In this document: piece by piece, positions 7,156 through 16,550 of the stretch | How the letters are laid out: the number at the start of each line of letters is the position of its first letter | How positions within the stretch are numbered: position 1 is the stretch's first letter | DNA from: an uncultured Thiotrichaceae bacterium | Lineage (GTDB): Bacteria > Pseudomonadota > Gammaproteobacteria > Thiotrichales > Thiotrichaceae | DNA length: 64,000 bases | Reading direction: 5' to 3' | Assembly: GCA_902727985.1 (NCBI GenBank) | Contig: CACVAY010000117.1 | Span: 1-64,000, forward strand | Notes under the pieces: generated by a model | The model's input: the letters and a program-made list of their open reading frames with translations, nothing else | Databases searched by the model: none | Told to the model about the DNA's origin: nothing | Position numbers and translations under genes: made by a program

Positions 7156-9756
7156 ATGCGAATGGACAAACTCACGAGCAAGTTTCAACTTGCTCTGCAA
7201 GACGCTCAGTCGCTTGCTGTCGGACAAGACCATCAGTTTATAGAATCCATCCACCTAGCGATTGCCCTACTCGACCAAGAAGGCGGCTCTACACGAGGCT
7301 TGCTCAGTAAGTCCGGAAGTAATGTCAATGCAATTCGTTCACAACTCGGCGAAGCACTAGACCGTTTGCCAACTGTAGAAGGGACTGACCCAGGTGAGGT
7401 GCATGTTTCTAATGATTTAGCAAAGCTACTAAATCATATGGATAAGCTTTCTCAGAAACGAAGCGACCAATATATTTCTTCTGAAATGTTTTTATTGGCT
7501 GCCGTTGAAGATAAAGGCACAGTGGGTGATATTTTACGCAAGAACGGATGTACAAAAAGCATCGTCGAGAAAGCCATTGATGATATTCGCGGCGGTCAAT
7601 CCGTGAATGACCCAAATGCAGAAGACCAACGTCAAGCACTCGACAAGTACACGATTGACCTCACCGAGCGCGCTGAACAAGGCAAGATTGACCCTATCAT
7701 AGGTCGCGATGAAGAAATTCGTCGTATGGTGCAAATTCTACAACGTCGTACCAAAAACAACCCCGTGATTATTGGTGAACCCGGTGTCGGTAAAACAGCC
7801 ATTGTGGAAGGTCTTGCACAACGGATAGTCAATGGTGAAGTGCCGGATGGCATTAAACACAAACGTTTATTATCACTGGATTTAGCAGCCCTGCTTGCAG
7901 GTGCGAAATTCCGTGGTGACTTTGAAGAACGACTCAAAGCAGTCTTGAGTGATATCGCAAAGTCAGAAGGCAATGTGATCTTGTTTATTGATGAGATTCA
8001 TACCTTGGTGGGTGCGGGTAAAACTGAAGGCTCTATGGATGCGGGCAATATGCTCAAACCAGCGCTTGCGCGTGGTGAACTGCATTGCATCGGTGCCACT
8101 ACACTTGACGAACATCGCCAGTACATTGAGAAAGATGCGGCTCTGGAACGCCGCTTCCAAAAAGTCATTTTGGCTGAACCTACTGTGGAAGATACGATTG
8201 CCATTCTGCGTGGTTTAAAAGAGAAGTATGAAATTCATCATGGTATTGACATTACCGATCCGGCCATTGTCGCTGCTGCAACACTTTCGCATCGCTACAT
8301 TACCGATCGTCAATTGCCCGATAAAGCCATTGATCTCATTGATGAAGCCAGTGCAAAAATCCGTTTGGAAATTGACTCAAAACCTGAGGCAATGGACAAA
8401 CTCGATCGCCGTTTGATTCAATTAAAAATTGAACGTGAAGCACTGAAGAAGGAAGATGATGATGCGTCTATAAAACGTCTTGCCCATCTGCAAGAAGAGA
8501 TTGACAAGCATGAGTTGGAATATGCAGAACTAGACGAAATCTGGACAGCTGAAAAAGCGTCCGTACAAGGTTCGCAACACATCAAGGAAGCTTTAGATCA
8601 AGCTCGTATCGAAATGGAGACGGCCCGTCGCGCAGGAGACTTGCAACGCATGTCTGAGTTGCAATACGGCAAAATTCCTGAGTTGGAAAAGCAGATTGTG
8701 GAAGCAACCGCAGCAGAAAGCACGCCACGTGAAAATCAATTACTGAAAAACCGTGTGGATGAAGAAGAAATCGCTGGTGTAGTTTCTCGCTGGACTGGCA
8801 TTCCTGTATCCAAAATGATGGAAGGTGAAAAAGAGAAACTCTTGCAGATGGAGGATGCCCTTACGGATCGAGTCATAGGCCAGAAAGAAGCAATTGGCGC
8901 GGTAGCTGATGCGGTTAGACGTTCACGGGCTGGCTTATCAGATCCAAATCGTCCAACGGGATCCTTCCTATTCTTGGGGCCAACTGGCGTGGGTAAGACA
9001 GAACTGACCAAAGCCCTCTCTGACTTCTTGTTTGATTCTGAAGAGGCAATGGTTCGTATCGACATGTCAGAGTTCATGGAGAAACATTCTGTCGCGCGCC
9101 TGATTGGTGCGCCTCCGGGTTACGTGGGTTATGAAGAAGGTGGGTACCTAACAGAGACAGTACGTCGTCGCCCCTACTCAGTGATTTTGCTGGATGAAGT
9201 AGAAAAAGCACATCCTGATGTATTCAATATCCTCTTACAGGTATTAGATGATGGACGCTTAACCGATGGACAAGGTCGTACCGTTGATTTCCGCAATACA
9301 CTGATCGTGATGACCTCGAATATGGGTTCTGACATTATTCAGACCATGGCTGGCGAAGAAAATTACGATGCTATGAAAGCAGCGGTCATGGAGATTGTTG
9401 GTCAGCACTTCCGTCCTGAGTTCATTAACCGTATCGATGAAACGGTGGTCTTCCATCCGCTTGGTCGCGATGAAATTCGTGAAATCGCAAAGATTCAATT
9501 GGCACGCCTATCGGCTCGTCTAGCAGACCGTGATATGAGAATTGAATTCACGGATGCAGCACTTGATCAGCTTGGAGAAGCAGGATTCGACCCTGTGTAT
9601 GGCGCTCGCCCGTTGAAGCGTGAGATCCAGCAACAGGTTGAGAATGAATTGGCTCAACGAATTCTCGCTGGTGATTTTGCACCAGGTGATGCCATTCAGG
9701 CAGATGTCCAAGATGGCACAATCATCTTTCAAGCTAGCGTTCAAACAAACCATTAA
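7156..9756 (+). CDS. clpB: ClpB disaggregase (Hsp104-family AAA+ chaperone)
   Basis: 866 residues, full family length. The N-domain (1-145) is followed by AAA-1 with Walker A GEPGVGKT (about 208-215) and Walker [10 protein letters not shown] (about 275). A coiled M-domain (about 410-525) sits between the two rings. AAA-2 has Walker A GPTGVGKT (about 608) and the C-terminal D2 part. It works with DnaK/DnaJ/GrpE to pull polypeptides out of aggregates by threading them through the hexamer pore; the [11 protein letters not shown] pore loop is visible. It is monocistronic with a terminator 20 bp downstream. All catalytic motifs are intact. Confidence 0.97.
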   Translation: MRMDKLTSKFQLALQDAQSLAVGQDHQFIESIHLAIALLDQEGGSTRGLLSKSGSNVNAIRSQLGEALDRLPTVEGTDPGEVHVSNDLAKLLNHMDKLSQKRSDQYISSEMFLLAAVEDKGTVGDILRKNGCTKSIVEKAIDDIRGGQSVNDPNAEDQRQALDKYTIDLTERAEQGKIDPIIGRDEEIRRMVQILQRRTKNNPVIIGEPGVGKTAIVEGLAQRIVNGEVPDGIKHKRLLSLDLAALLAGAKFRGDFEERLKAVLSDIAKSEGNVILFIDEIHTLVGAGKTEGSMDAGNMLKPALARGELHCIGATTLDEHRQYIEKDAALERRFQKVILAEPTVEDTIAILRGLKEKYEIHHGIDITDPAIVAAATLSHRYITDRQLPDKAIDLIDEASAKIRLEIDSKPEAMDKLDRRLIQLKIEREALKKEDDDASIKRLAHLQEEIDKHELEYAELDEIWTAEKASVQGSQHIKEALDQARIEMETARRAGDLQRMSELQYGKIPELEKQIVEATAAESTPRENQLLKNRVDEEEIAGVVSRWTGIPVSKMMEGEKEKLLQMEDALTDRVIGQKEAIGAVADAVRRSRAGLSDPNRPTGSFLFLGPTGVGKTELTKALSDFLFDSEEAMVRIDMSEFMEKHSVARLIGAPPGYVGYEEGGYLTETVRRRPYSVILLDEVEKAHPDVFNILLQVLDDGRLTDGQGRTVDFRNTLIVMTSNMGSDIIQTMAGEENYDAMKAAVMEIVGQHFRPEFINRIDETVVFHPLGRDEIREIAKIQLARLSARLADRDMRIEFTDAALDQLGEAGFDPVYGARPLKREIQQQVENELAQRILAGDFAPGDAIQADVQDGTIIFQASVQTNH

Positions 9757-9775
9757 AAAAACAGACAGTTATCAT

Positions 9776-9811
9776 CCTCTGGAAACCTGTGTGTTTTCAG
9801 AGGACTTTCTC
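9776..9811 (+). terminator. Terminator after clpB
   Basis: CCTCTG at 9776-9781 pairs with CAGAGG at 9798-9803, and the stem extends through GAAA/TTTT. It is followed by ACTTTCTC, a loose T-rich tail. It lies 19 bp beyond the clpB stop. Confidence 0.6.
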
Positions 9812-10170
9812 ATTATCATCCTTAAAAACCTGGATTCATTAAATCCCCTGCCCCATTACTCCCATCATCAAAAAAAACTTATTGCCATGTTCTTGCCATC
9901 AAATCAAGGCATTGTTAGTATTGCGCAAAATTTTTTACCCGACATTCAGCTTAGAAGTTCGAACATTTTTAGGCGTATTAACGACTATATACCCAAATTA
10001 GGGGCGCCACACCTAAATCGGCTTGGATGTAAGAGTCAGTAATCTATACGCACTATTTATTATTTTATCTGTTTGTTACTGGCTATTTTCTTATACACTA
10101 GCGCAAAATTCTCAAAGACAACCGAGAAAACTAGCAACGACGGCTATTCGTCACCAATCAGAAAACATGT
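9812..10170. other. Intergenic region before the tyrosine kinase gene
   Basis: No gene is supported. The region is AT-rich and must hold the promoter of the downstream kinase gene, but no strong promoter pair or JUMPstart-like element is visible. Confidence 0.4.
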
Positions 10171-12348
10171 ATGAGCACACAATATAACTCTCCATCTGCG
10201 GTAAACGCTGCCCAGCAAGAGGCACAGCTAACGTCCCTTTACCCAGAGACCTTATTATCCCCCAGCAAAGGGCTCAATATTCGTGAATTCTGGAACACCT
10301 TAGTCAGAAACAAGATGTTACTCACGGTCATCACCGTGCTGGCCTTCATTGCTTCCCTGTTATTCACACTCACAATGAACCCGGTATACCGTGCCAGCAG
10401 CACAATTCAAATTGAAAGCCAATCGCCTAAAATGGTGGATGTGGTATTTGAAACAACAGGCCGTAGGCCAGAACGGGATTTTTGGCAAACACAAATTCAA
10501 TTGTTACAAAGTAATACTATTGCCAGTTCAGTGATGGATGAACTAGAGGTTCGTGATCGTTTTACATCCCGCCCAGGCGTTTTATCATCACTTCGTTCCG
10601 CTCCTCCTTCTCCAGAATCGAATTTCTTAAAAGGTCTCCATGTTGAGCCAATAAGTAACTCGCAATTGGTGTTGATTCATTTCGAATCCGGAGACCCTGA
10701 ACTATCTAGCCAAATCGTCAATACACTCGCAAAAACCTATATTCGATCTAATCTCGAACGTCAGTTCGAAAGCGCAAAATTCACTCAAGACTTTTTACAG
10801 AAAGAAAGAGATGCTGCTAAAACGCGCATGACGGAGTCAGAAAAGGCACTTGATGCCTTCGCTCAAGAAAATAACATTGTCAATTTGGACAACAACCAAA
10901 CCACGAATTCTCACATCATAAAGAAACTGACTGAAGAATTAGTGGACGCAGAAAAGAACTCGATTGAACTCAGCAACGAACTACAACAATTAGAACTTGC
11001 AGAAACGAGAGAAGACCCTACGCTATTGTTAAATACACGTTCTATGCAAACATTGCGCAACCAATTGCTCAATGATGAAAATACATATGAAGAGAAAAAA
11101 CGTCGCTATGGTGGTAAAAGTCGTTCAGCACGCAATGCCAAGAAAAAAATTACTGCGACCATGGAAAAGATCACTGCTGAAGCACTTAATTACAAAAATG
11201 CAATTTCCAGCCAGTTAGAATCAGCAAAGCGTAGCGAAGGAAGTCTGAAAGAAAAACTTGATGCTATTCGCCAAGAAACGATGGCTATTCAAGGTAGCGT
11301 ACATACCTATAACAACCTAAAACGCGAAGTTCGCTCCAACCAAATGGTGTATGAAAACCTGGTTGAGCGCATTAAAGAAGTGGGCGTCGCTGGCGGCATG
11401 GACACCAACAATATTTCTGTGGTTGACCCTGCCATTATTCCTCACAACAAGTTTAAGCCAAAGCTTAAAACCAATGTTCTATTTGGCACATTAATTGGTT
11501 TCTTATTGGGTATTGCCGCCATCTTTATTCGTGAGTTTATGAATGACTCGATTACTGATGCTGAAGAACTTGAAAGGATCACGAACTTACCCATGATGGG
11601 TGCAATACCGACCATGAAAGGTCGAAGCGATGTCGATATTGCTCAACAAATTATTTCCGAGCCACGATCCATTATCGCAGAATCAATACGCTCATTACGC
11701 ACCGCCTTAAGCTTTTCAACGCAATATGGGGCACCACAAACCTTATTCCTCACAAGCTCCGAGCCCGAGGAAGGTAAAACCAGTATCTCTATGAATTTGG
11801 CAGCAGCTTATGCGCTTGCGGGTGAGAATGTGCTGATTATTGATGGCGACCTACGCAACCCATCGCTGGACCGTTTATATAAATTAGACAATCGTCAAGG
11901 CTTGAGCAGTTATCTAACGGGTAAAGGTAACTTATCCATGATGATTCAACGTACCGCGACGGCAGGCCTCAATGTGTTAGTTGCTGGCCCATTACCTCCA
12001 GACCCTGTTGAATTACTCTCTGGCAAGCGCCTGAACGAATTACTCCATGCAGCGCGTCAAGACTTTGACCGTATCATTATTGATGGACCACCTGTCTTAG
12101 GCTTGGCTGACGCGTTGATCCTGGCTAATCTTGCTGATGGTACATTGCTAACGGTACATGCTGATAAGACACTGAAAAACCCGATGCGCGCAGCACTTAA
12201 GCGACTTCGTCAAGCACGTGCTAATTTACTCGGTACATTGCTCAACCAGGCAACGAAAATTGACTCAGCATACAGCTACAGTCGCTATGAACATGCTCGT
12301 GCTTCATCACAAACTGATGCTGCAACAAGCAATACCCATCGCTCTTAA
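10171..12348 (+). CDS. Polysaccharide co-polymerase with BY-type tyrosine kinase (Wzc/GumC-like)
   Basis: 725 residues. A Wzz-type N-terminal region has one membrane helix near residues 47-66. A long periplasmic coiled coil (about 200-410) follows. A second helix (about 434-456, LIGFLLGIAAIFI) precedes a cytosolic BY-kinase domain. The kinase has Walker A SEPEEGKTS (about 530), Walker A' LIIDGDLRNPS (about 556) and Walker B RIIIDGPPVLG (about 634), and ends with a short tyrosine cluster (SAYSYSRY). Such proteins set chain length and drive export of capsule or exopolysaccharide through a Wza-type channel, controlled by tail phosphorylation. No glycosyltransferase, Wza or phosphatase gene is nearby, so its partner locus must be elsewhere. 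Confidence 0.9.
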   Translation: MSTQYNSPSAVNAAQQEAQLTSLYPETLLSPSKGLNIREFWNTLVRNKMLLTVITVLAFIASLLFTLTMNPVYRASSTIQIESQSPKMVDVVFETTGRRPERDFWQTQIQLLQSNTIASSVMDELEVRDRFTSRPGVLSSLRSAPPSPESNFLKGLHVEPISNSQLVLIHFESGDPELSSQIVNTLAKTYIRSNLERQFESAKFTQDFLQKERDAAKTRMTESEKALDAFAQENNIVNLDNNQTTNSHIIKKLTEELVDAEKNSIELSNELQQLELAETREDPTLLLNTRSMQTLRNQLLNDENTYEEKKRRYGGKSRSARNAKKKITATMEKITAEALNYKNAISSQLESAKRSEGSLKEKLDAIRQETMAIQGSVHTYNNLKREVRSNQMVYENLVERIKEVGVAGGMDTNNISVVDPAIIPHNKFKPKLKTNVLFGTLIGFLLGIAAIFIREFMNDSITDAEELERITNLPMMGAIPTMKGRSDVDIAQQIISEPRSIIAESIRSLRTALSFSTQYGAPQTLFLTSSEPEEGKTSISMNLAAAYALAGENVLIIDGDLRNPSLDRLYKLDNRQGLSSYLTGKGNLSMMIQRTATAGLNVLVAGPLPPDPVELLSGKRLNELLHAARQDFDRIIIDGPPVLGLADALILANLADGTLLTVHADKTLKNPMRAALKRLRQARANLLGTLLNQATKIDSAYSYSRYEHARASSQTDAATSNTHRS

Positions 12349-12362
12349 TAATATCCCAAACA

Positions 12363-12393
12363 ACTCGTTGTGATATCCATTATCACAACGAGT
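12363..12393 (+). terminator. Perfect 13-bp hairpin between the kinase gene and the next gene
   Basis: ACTCGTTGTGATA at 12363-12375 pairs perfectly with TATCACAACGAGT at 12381-12393 across five bases. There is no T-run. It lies only 10 bp before the next start codon, so it could also control translation of that gene. Confidence 0.5.
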
Positions 12394-12403
12394 ACCCCTC
12401 ACT

Positions 12404-12901
12404 ATGTCTAAGCATTCTGTCCTGCGACTGACCGATATTTCTTTTGAAGAGATAGCATCGCTCTTGAATAAATACCACCTCGAACTACATCTATCTGAAG
12501 CCACTGAAGAGATTCCCGGAAGCTTCTGGGGAGATGACGAGGCAGGACTAATTGCCAATAAAATCTATGCCCGCCCAACAACTCCTATTCACTCCATCCT
12601 GCATGAAAGTTGCCACTACATCTGTATGGATGATGCACGGCGTGACGATTTAGATACCAATGCAGGCGGTGATTATGATGAAGAGAACGCCGTATGCTAC
12701 CTGCAAATCCTGCTTGCCAAGCATCTACCATCCATGGGCACGCCACGGATGCTTCAAGACATGGATACATGGGGCTACACTTTCCGCCTAGGCTCAGCAC
12801 AGGCCTGGTTTGAAAATGACGCTGAAGATGCTCAGCAATGGTTGCAAAGTCACAAGCTGATTCAGTCAAACAATAAGCTTAGGTATACACTCCGCGACTA
12901 A
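12404..12901 (+). CDS. Probable zinc metalloprotein with HExxH motif
   Basis: 165 residues, no signal peptide. A central HESCHYICMDD (about residues 67-77) fits the HExxH zinc-binding motif of metallopeptidases. The acidic stretch GGDYDEENAVCYLQILLAKH downstream could provide the third ligand. It resembles conserved hypothetical cytosolic proteins of gammaproteobacteria, but no peptidase activity is known to me. The 3' end overlaps the convergent transporter gene by 4 bp. There is no recognisable ribosome site; a strong hairpin sits directly upstream, so expression may depend on the kinase transcript. Confidence 0.7.
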   Translation: MSKHSVLRLTDISFEEIASLLNKYHLELHLSEATEEIPGSFWGDDEAGLIANKIYARPTTPIHSILHESCHYICMDDARRDDLDTNAGGDYDEENAVCYLQILLAKHLPSMGTPRMLQDMDTWGYTFRLGSAQAWFENDAEDAQQWLQSHKLIQSNNKLRYTLRD

Positions 12902-13794
12902 GAGCTGAGGACTTTTCTCTGCACCTTAAGACGAAACTTTTCTCCCCACTCATAACTCAACAGCCCCAATAAAATCAATGCTGCACCATATACGACGGAT
13001 AGCGTAATCTGCTCATTATTCCAATAATGCCCCACCATCAATGCCGTTACAGGCGTGACAAGTGTTATGAGTGATACTCTCGAAGCTTCAACGTGATTGA
13101 TTAAATAGAAATAGGCACTAAAACCAACCACTGAACCAAAGAAAGATAAGTAAAGAATTGAGGCGGCAGCACGATTCGGAACATGCTCAGGCCATTCTCC
13201 ATCAAAAACCCACCACGTGATAATGAAAAGTGGCATAGAAAACAACAAACCACCTGCTGATACGACCAAACCATTGACATTACCGTTGATTGCCTTAATC
13301 CAGACAGCTGAACTGGTTTGCCCCAACACGCCAAGCAGGATAATACCCACACCCAGCAGTGTCTTTTCACCAACATTCTGGCTATGCAGAAAGATAATAC
13401 TCAAGCCGGCAATGCCAACCAGTGCCCCCAATAAACGATTCCACGTCAACGCTTTTTCATTCAGGAAAACGGTTGCCAGAATACCCGTCATGACCGGTGA
13501 TATCCCCCAGATCACAGAAATCCACCCCGAAGGGATATACCTTGCTCCCCAATAGGCAAACAACATTGCTACATAAATCCCTACCCCCGAGGCTACATAA
13601 GTTTGCAGGGCTTTACGACTTCTCAGAAAAGGATAGCGGAATAGAAATACCGCTGCGCTAGCGAAGATAGCACCGAGAATCATGCGCGACGTCACCCCGA
13701 ATAAAAAACCGACATCCTGACTACTCCATTGAATGGTTAATGGCGTCGTTGACCAAAGAGTAATAACAACTAAAAATGCGAGTGGCACATTCAT
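12898..13794 (-). CDS. EamA/DMT-family transporter
   Basis: 298 residues from the ATG at 13794 (a GTG lies three codons upstream). The chain has about ten hydrophobic segments in two EamA repeats, for example VASGVGIYVAMLFAYWGARY and FFGSVVGFSAYFYLINHVEA, the usual DMT layout. The second repeat has the typical LVTPVTALMVGHYWNNEQIT ending. Substrates in this superfamily include amino acids, nucleotides and drugs and cannot be read from the sequence. The gene is monocistronic and converges on the HExxH gene. Confidence 0.85.
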   Translation of the reverse strand: MNVPLAFLVVITLWSTTPLTIQWSSQDVGFLFGVTSRMILGAIFASAAVFLFRYPFLRSRKALQTYVASGVGIYVAMLFAYWGARYIPSGWISVIWGISPVMTGILATVFLNEKALTWNRLLGALVGIAGLSIIFLHSQNVGEKTLLGVGIILLGVLGQTSSAVWIKAINGNVNGLVVSAGGLLFSMPLFIITWWVFDGEWPEHVPNRAAASILYLSFFGSVVGFSAYFYLINHVEASRVSLITLVTPVTALMVGHYWNNEQITLSVVYGAALILLGLLSYEWGEKFRLKVQRKVLSS

Positions 13795-13890
13795 CTCTTT
13801 CACCGTATTGAACGCCTCTTCCTCGAAAAGGCGCTTTCTGTTTACTTACACATTGGGAGACTCATATGCTTTTTAAAAAACAATGAGCCA

Positions 13891-13926
13891 AAAAAAAGCC
13901 GCAGTTGAAAAATCAGCTGCGGCTTT
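13891..13926 (-). terminator. Intrinsic terminator on the minus strand
   Basis: AAAGCCGCAG at 13895-13904 pairs with CTGCGGCTTT at 13917-13926, a perfect 10-bp stem. Read on the minus strand it is followed by seven T residues (13891-13897 complemented). It would end a minus-strand transcript entering from 13927-14200, where no convincing gene is known. Confidence 0.75.
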
Positions 13927-14206
13927 AGAATTCAGAGAGTTTTTAACTAGAAATCATAAAAAACGCAGACAGAGTATTTTCTCCACACTCGGCGGATAAT
14001 AGTTAGGCGTCTCATTGGCATGTTCTGAAAACTCATGTTTCCAGTGTGAATTCAAAACTTCTTTTATGCAACAAATAATTCTGCTCAAGGAGCAACTCAT
14101 AGGGATCGATTCAGGTATAATCGCGCCTAATACGAGACATAGAGGCCCTTGCATAGATACAAACAACTCTTGCAAAGTACTCATTTAAACAAATATTGGA
14201 GAAACT
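13927..14206. other. Region upstream of rph with possible minus-strand small RNA or ORF
   Basis: A minus-strand frame of 76 codons (13954-14184) ends 28 bp before the terminator at 13891-13926, but its protein shows no domain and no strong ribosome site. The same DNA could produce a small RNA. On the plus strand a TATAAT at 14116-14121 looks like the rph -10 box, with no good -35. Confidence 0.35.
14116..14121 (+). promoter_or_regulatory. Probable -10 box of the rph-rdgB-plsC operon
   Basis: A perfect TATAAT lies 86 bp before the rph start. The -35 region around 14093-14098 is weak, so an activator or an upstream element may be needed. Confidence 0.4.
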
Positions 14207-14770
14207 ATGCGGCCTAGTGGTAGAGCAACTGACGAAATGCGCTCTGTTAAATTCACTCGAAACTACACCAAACATGCAGAGGCCTCTGTGTTGGTGGAAT
14301 TCGGCGACACCAAAGTCTTATGTACAGCTAATATTGATGAAAGAGTACCGCATTTTTTGCGTGGCAAAAGCGCTGGTTGGATAACGGCTGAATACGGTAT
14401 GCTACCTCGCTCAACGGGTTCTCGCATGGGACGTGAAGCGGCATACGGCAAGCAAAGTGGCCGCACCGTTGAAATTCAACGTCTGATTGCCAAAGGCAAA
14501 CTCACTACCAGCCCACTCACTGCACAGATTGCCTCTCTATCCGTTGATATCTACAACGATGCACCCGTGCTGGATCTTGACTACTTGGAAGACTCCAATG
14601 CAGAAACCGATATGAACGTCATTATGAATCATGCGGGGCATTTCATTGAAGTTCAGGGAACCGCAGAAGGTCATGCCTTTACTCGTGACGAAATGAACAA
14701 GATGTTAGGGCTTGCAGAAAAAGGCATTGCTGAAATTATTACCGAACAAAACCAATTACTTGAAACATGA
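14207..14770 (+). CDS. rph: RNase PH with in-frame deletion of the catalytic core
   Basis: 187 residues against 238 in the E. coli enzyme. The alignment is collinear and close at both ends ([46 protein letters not shown]). After [11 protein letters not shown] the protein jumps straight to KGKLTTSP. The roughly 51 missing residues include the strand with the GGTRT phosphate-binding residues (T125 and R126 by E. coli numbering). Phosphorolytic tRNA 3' trimming should therefore be lost, although the frame stays open and the gene still couples to rdgB through an ATGA overlap (14767-14770). The start has a good GGAG site. Either a genuine loss-of-function allele or an assembly deletion. Confidence 0.85.
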   Translation: MRPSGRATDEMRSVKFTRNYTKHAEASVLVEFGDTKVLCTANIDERVPHFLRGKSAGWITAEYGMLPRSTGSRMGREAAYGKQSGRTVEIQRLIAKGKLTTSPLTAQIASLSVDIYNDAPVLDLDYLEDSNAETDMNVIMNHAGHFIEVQGTAEGHAFTRDEMNKMLGLAEKGIAEIITEQNQLLET

Positions 14771-15375
14771 GCATATTAAAAAAAGTTGTTTTAGCAAGCG
14801 GGAACCAAGGCAAGCTACGCGAATTTAATCGCATGCTCGCGGACGTCAATCTCGACATTGCTCCACAATCTAAATTCAACGTACCAGAAGCGGTTGAAGA
14901 TGGCTTGACCTTTGTCGAAAACGCCATAAAGAAAGCCCGTAATGCCGCACAACATACCGGCTTTGCAGCACTTGCTGATGACTCGGGGATCGAAGTTGAT
15001 GCTCTACAAGGTCAACCTGGAATTTATTCAGCACGTTACGCTGGTTTACCCAGTGATGATGCAGCCAATAATCAAAAGCTCCTTGAAGCTCTCAAAGATA
15101 CCCCCGAAGGCCAACGCACTGCGCGTTTCCGTTGTTGCATCGTGTATATGAGCCATGCGGAAGATCCATCACCGTTAATTGCTGATGCCAGTTGGGAGGG
15201 CATCATCATGCCAAAAGAGTCGGGTGCTGATGGCTTTGGTTATGATCCTTTATTCTTTGTACCAACCCATGGCTGTAGCTCCGCAGAACTTGACCCTGAT
15301 GAGAAAAACCGTATCAGTCATCGTGGCTTGGCTTTACACAAAATGCTCACAAAACTTCAACAGGTTTATTCATGA
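14767..15375 (+). CDS. rdgB: Non-canonical purine NTP pyrophosphatase (Ham1/RdgB)
   Basis: 202 residues, normal for the family. Signatures are the N-terminal [16 protein letters not shown] (about residues 8-24), [11 protein letters not shown] (about 70-80), SARYAG, and the C-terminal [10 protein letters not shown]. The enzyme hydrolyses ITP, dITP and XTP to monophosphates, keeping deaminated purines out of DNA and RNA. It is the second gene of the operon, overlapping rph and plsC by ATGA at each end, so its expression does not depend on rph being functional. Confidence 0.95.
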   Translation: MSILKKVVLASGNQGKLREFNRMLADVNLDIAPQSKFNVPEAVEDGLTFVENAIKKARNAAQHTGFAALADDSGIEVDALQGQPGIYSARYAGLPSDDAANNQKLLEALKDTPEGQRTARFRCCIVYMSHAEDPSPLIADASWEGIIMPKESGADGFGYDPLFFVPTHGCSSAELDPDEKNRISHRGLALHKMLTKLQQVYS

Positions 15376-16112
15376 TTGAAAAACTTTGGCTAGGCTTTCG
15401 CTCAACAATATTCATGATCGTTTTCGCAACCAGTACCATTGTTGCAGGACTTCTGACTCCCTTACTTTACTTGATTCCCAGAAAGTATTGTTTACCGATT
15501 CTGAAATCCTGGACACACTTTAATGTTGCAGCATTAGGCATCATCTGCGGCGTTAAATACCAACTCAAGAATCCAGAAAACCTACAACAAGAGCGTGCCC
15601 ATATTGTCCTGGCTAACCATCAATCCACATGGGAAACGATGGCCATTCCCAATCATTTGCCACGCTTTGCCTGGGTACTGAAAAAAGAGCTATTTAAAGT
15701 TCCCTTCTTTGGCTGGGCAGTTAAGCTGGTTGAACCCATCGCTATTGACCGCTCTGCGGGTCATTCGGCTATTGATCAAATCAAAGACATTGGCACAAAG
15801 AAATTAGAGGAAGGAACCTGGATTACCATGTTTCCTGAGGGCACCCGTGTTGTACCCGGCAAGAAAGTGCGTTACAAAATGGGTGGAGCCATTTTAGCAA
15901 GCCATTCAGGCTTTCCTATTCTGCCGATAGCACATAATGCAGGAGATAGCTGGCCTCGGCATAGTTGGATTAAAAAGCCTGGCATGATTACGATTAGCAT
16001 TGGCGAACCGATTCAAACCGAAGGGCGCAGTGCAGGTGATATCATTAAAGAAGTTGAAAACTGGATTGAGACGGAAAAAACACAACTTCCACCATTTTCT
16101 CAAAGGTCCTAG
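15372..16112 (+). CDS. plsC: 1-acyl-sn-glycerol-3-phosphate acyltransferase
   Basis: 246 residues. An N-terminal hydrophobic part (about 10-40) anchors the protein in the inner membrane. Acyltransferase blocks follow: NHQSTWET (about 78-85, the catalytic His with an acidic residue five positions on), KKELFKVPFFGW, FPEGTR (about 155) and GFPILPIAHNAG. The enzyme adds the second acyl chain to lysophosphatidate to make phosphatidic acid for phospholipid synthesis. Its ATG overlaps the rdgB stop. The next gene converges from the right 24 bp after its stop. Confidence 0.93.
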   Translation: MIEKLWLGFRSTIFMIVFATSTIVAGLLTPLLYLIPRKYCLPILKSWTHFNVAALGIICGVKYQLKNPENLQQERAHIVLANHQSTWETMAIPNHLPRFAWVLKKELFKVPFFGWAVKLVEPIAIDRSAGHSAIDQIKDIGTKKLEEGTWITMFPEGTRVVPGKKVRYKMGGAILASHSGFPILPIAHNAGDSWPRHSWIKKPGMITISIGEPIQTEGRSAGDIIKEVENWIETEKTQLPPFSQRS

Positions 16113-16136
16113 CTTCATCTTTAAACACCTCAAAGC

Positions 16137-16550
16137 CTACTTCTTGCTGCAAACCGCAAATGTTTTTTGATTAAAGCGCTTCGCGTAATCCAGAAGCGCT
16201 TTACGATACTCTTGGTGCTTAGCACCATAAATCATATCTCCCATTCCTCCCATAACCAAGGTAGGACAGACGCTTTTCTTTTCTGCATATTGGATCTTAT
16301 CCACACCGGGCACATCAACGACCATTGAACGTCCTCGGTAATAACCCAACACATAGGCAAAGCCCATGGCATTGGCTGCTGCTGCGTCTTTTTCTGGGTT
16401 GCGCGTTTTTAAAATGGCTAACTTTTCCGTATATGCCTGCTCTTCCTGAACAATAATTTCTGCGGCACTTGGAGCTCTCGGCTCATCTGCATTTGCCATT
16501 GGAATACCTATTCCTAATAAAATACTGCCTAGTAATACTTTTATTTTCAT
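16137..16550 (-). CDS. Small secreted protein, third gene of the metallopeptidase operon
   Basis: 137 residues from the ATG at 16550, which overlaps the TGA of the upstream peptidase gene (ATGA) and has AGGA upstream; a start 11 codons earlier is less likely. The signal peptide is MKIKVLLGSILLGIGIPMANA. The mature part has two cysteines (KSVCPTL and AVCSKK), GGMGDMIYGAKHQEYRKAL, and no recognised domain. Translational coupling to the peptidase suggests a role with it, such as a propeptide-like inhibitor or a periplasmic accessory. This is inference from position only. Confidence 0.7.
   Translation of the reverse strand: MKIKVLLGSILLGIGIPMANADEPRAPSAAEIIVQEEQAYTEKLAILKTRNPEKDAAAANAMGFAYVLGYYRGRSMVVDVPGVDKIQYAEKKSVCPTLVMGGMGDMIYGAKHQEYRKALLDYAKRFNQKTFAVCSKK

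Noticed and set aside
9620..10042. 140-codon frame over the end of clpB
   Set aside because: Out-of-frame reading of clpB running into noncoding DNA.
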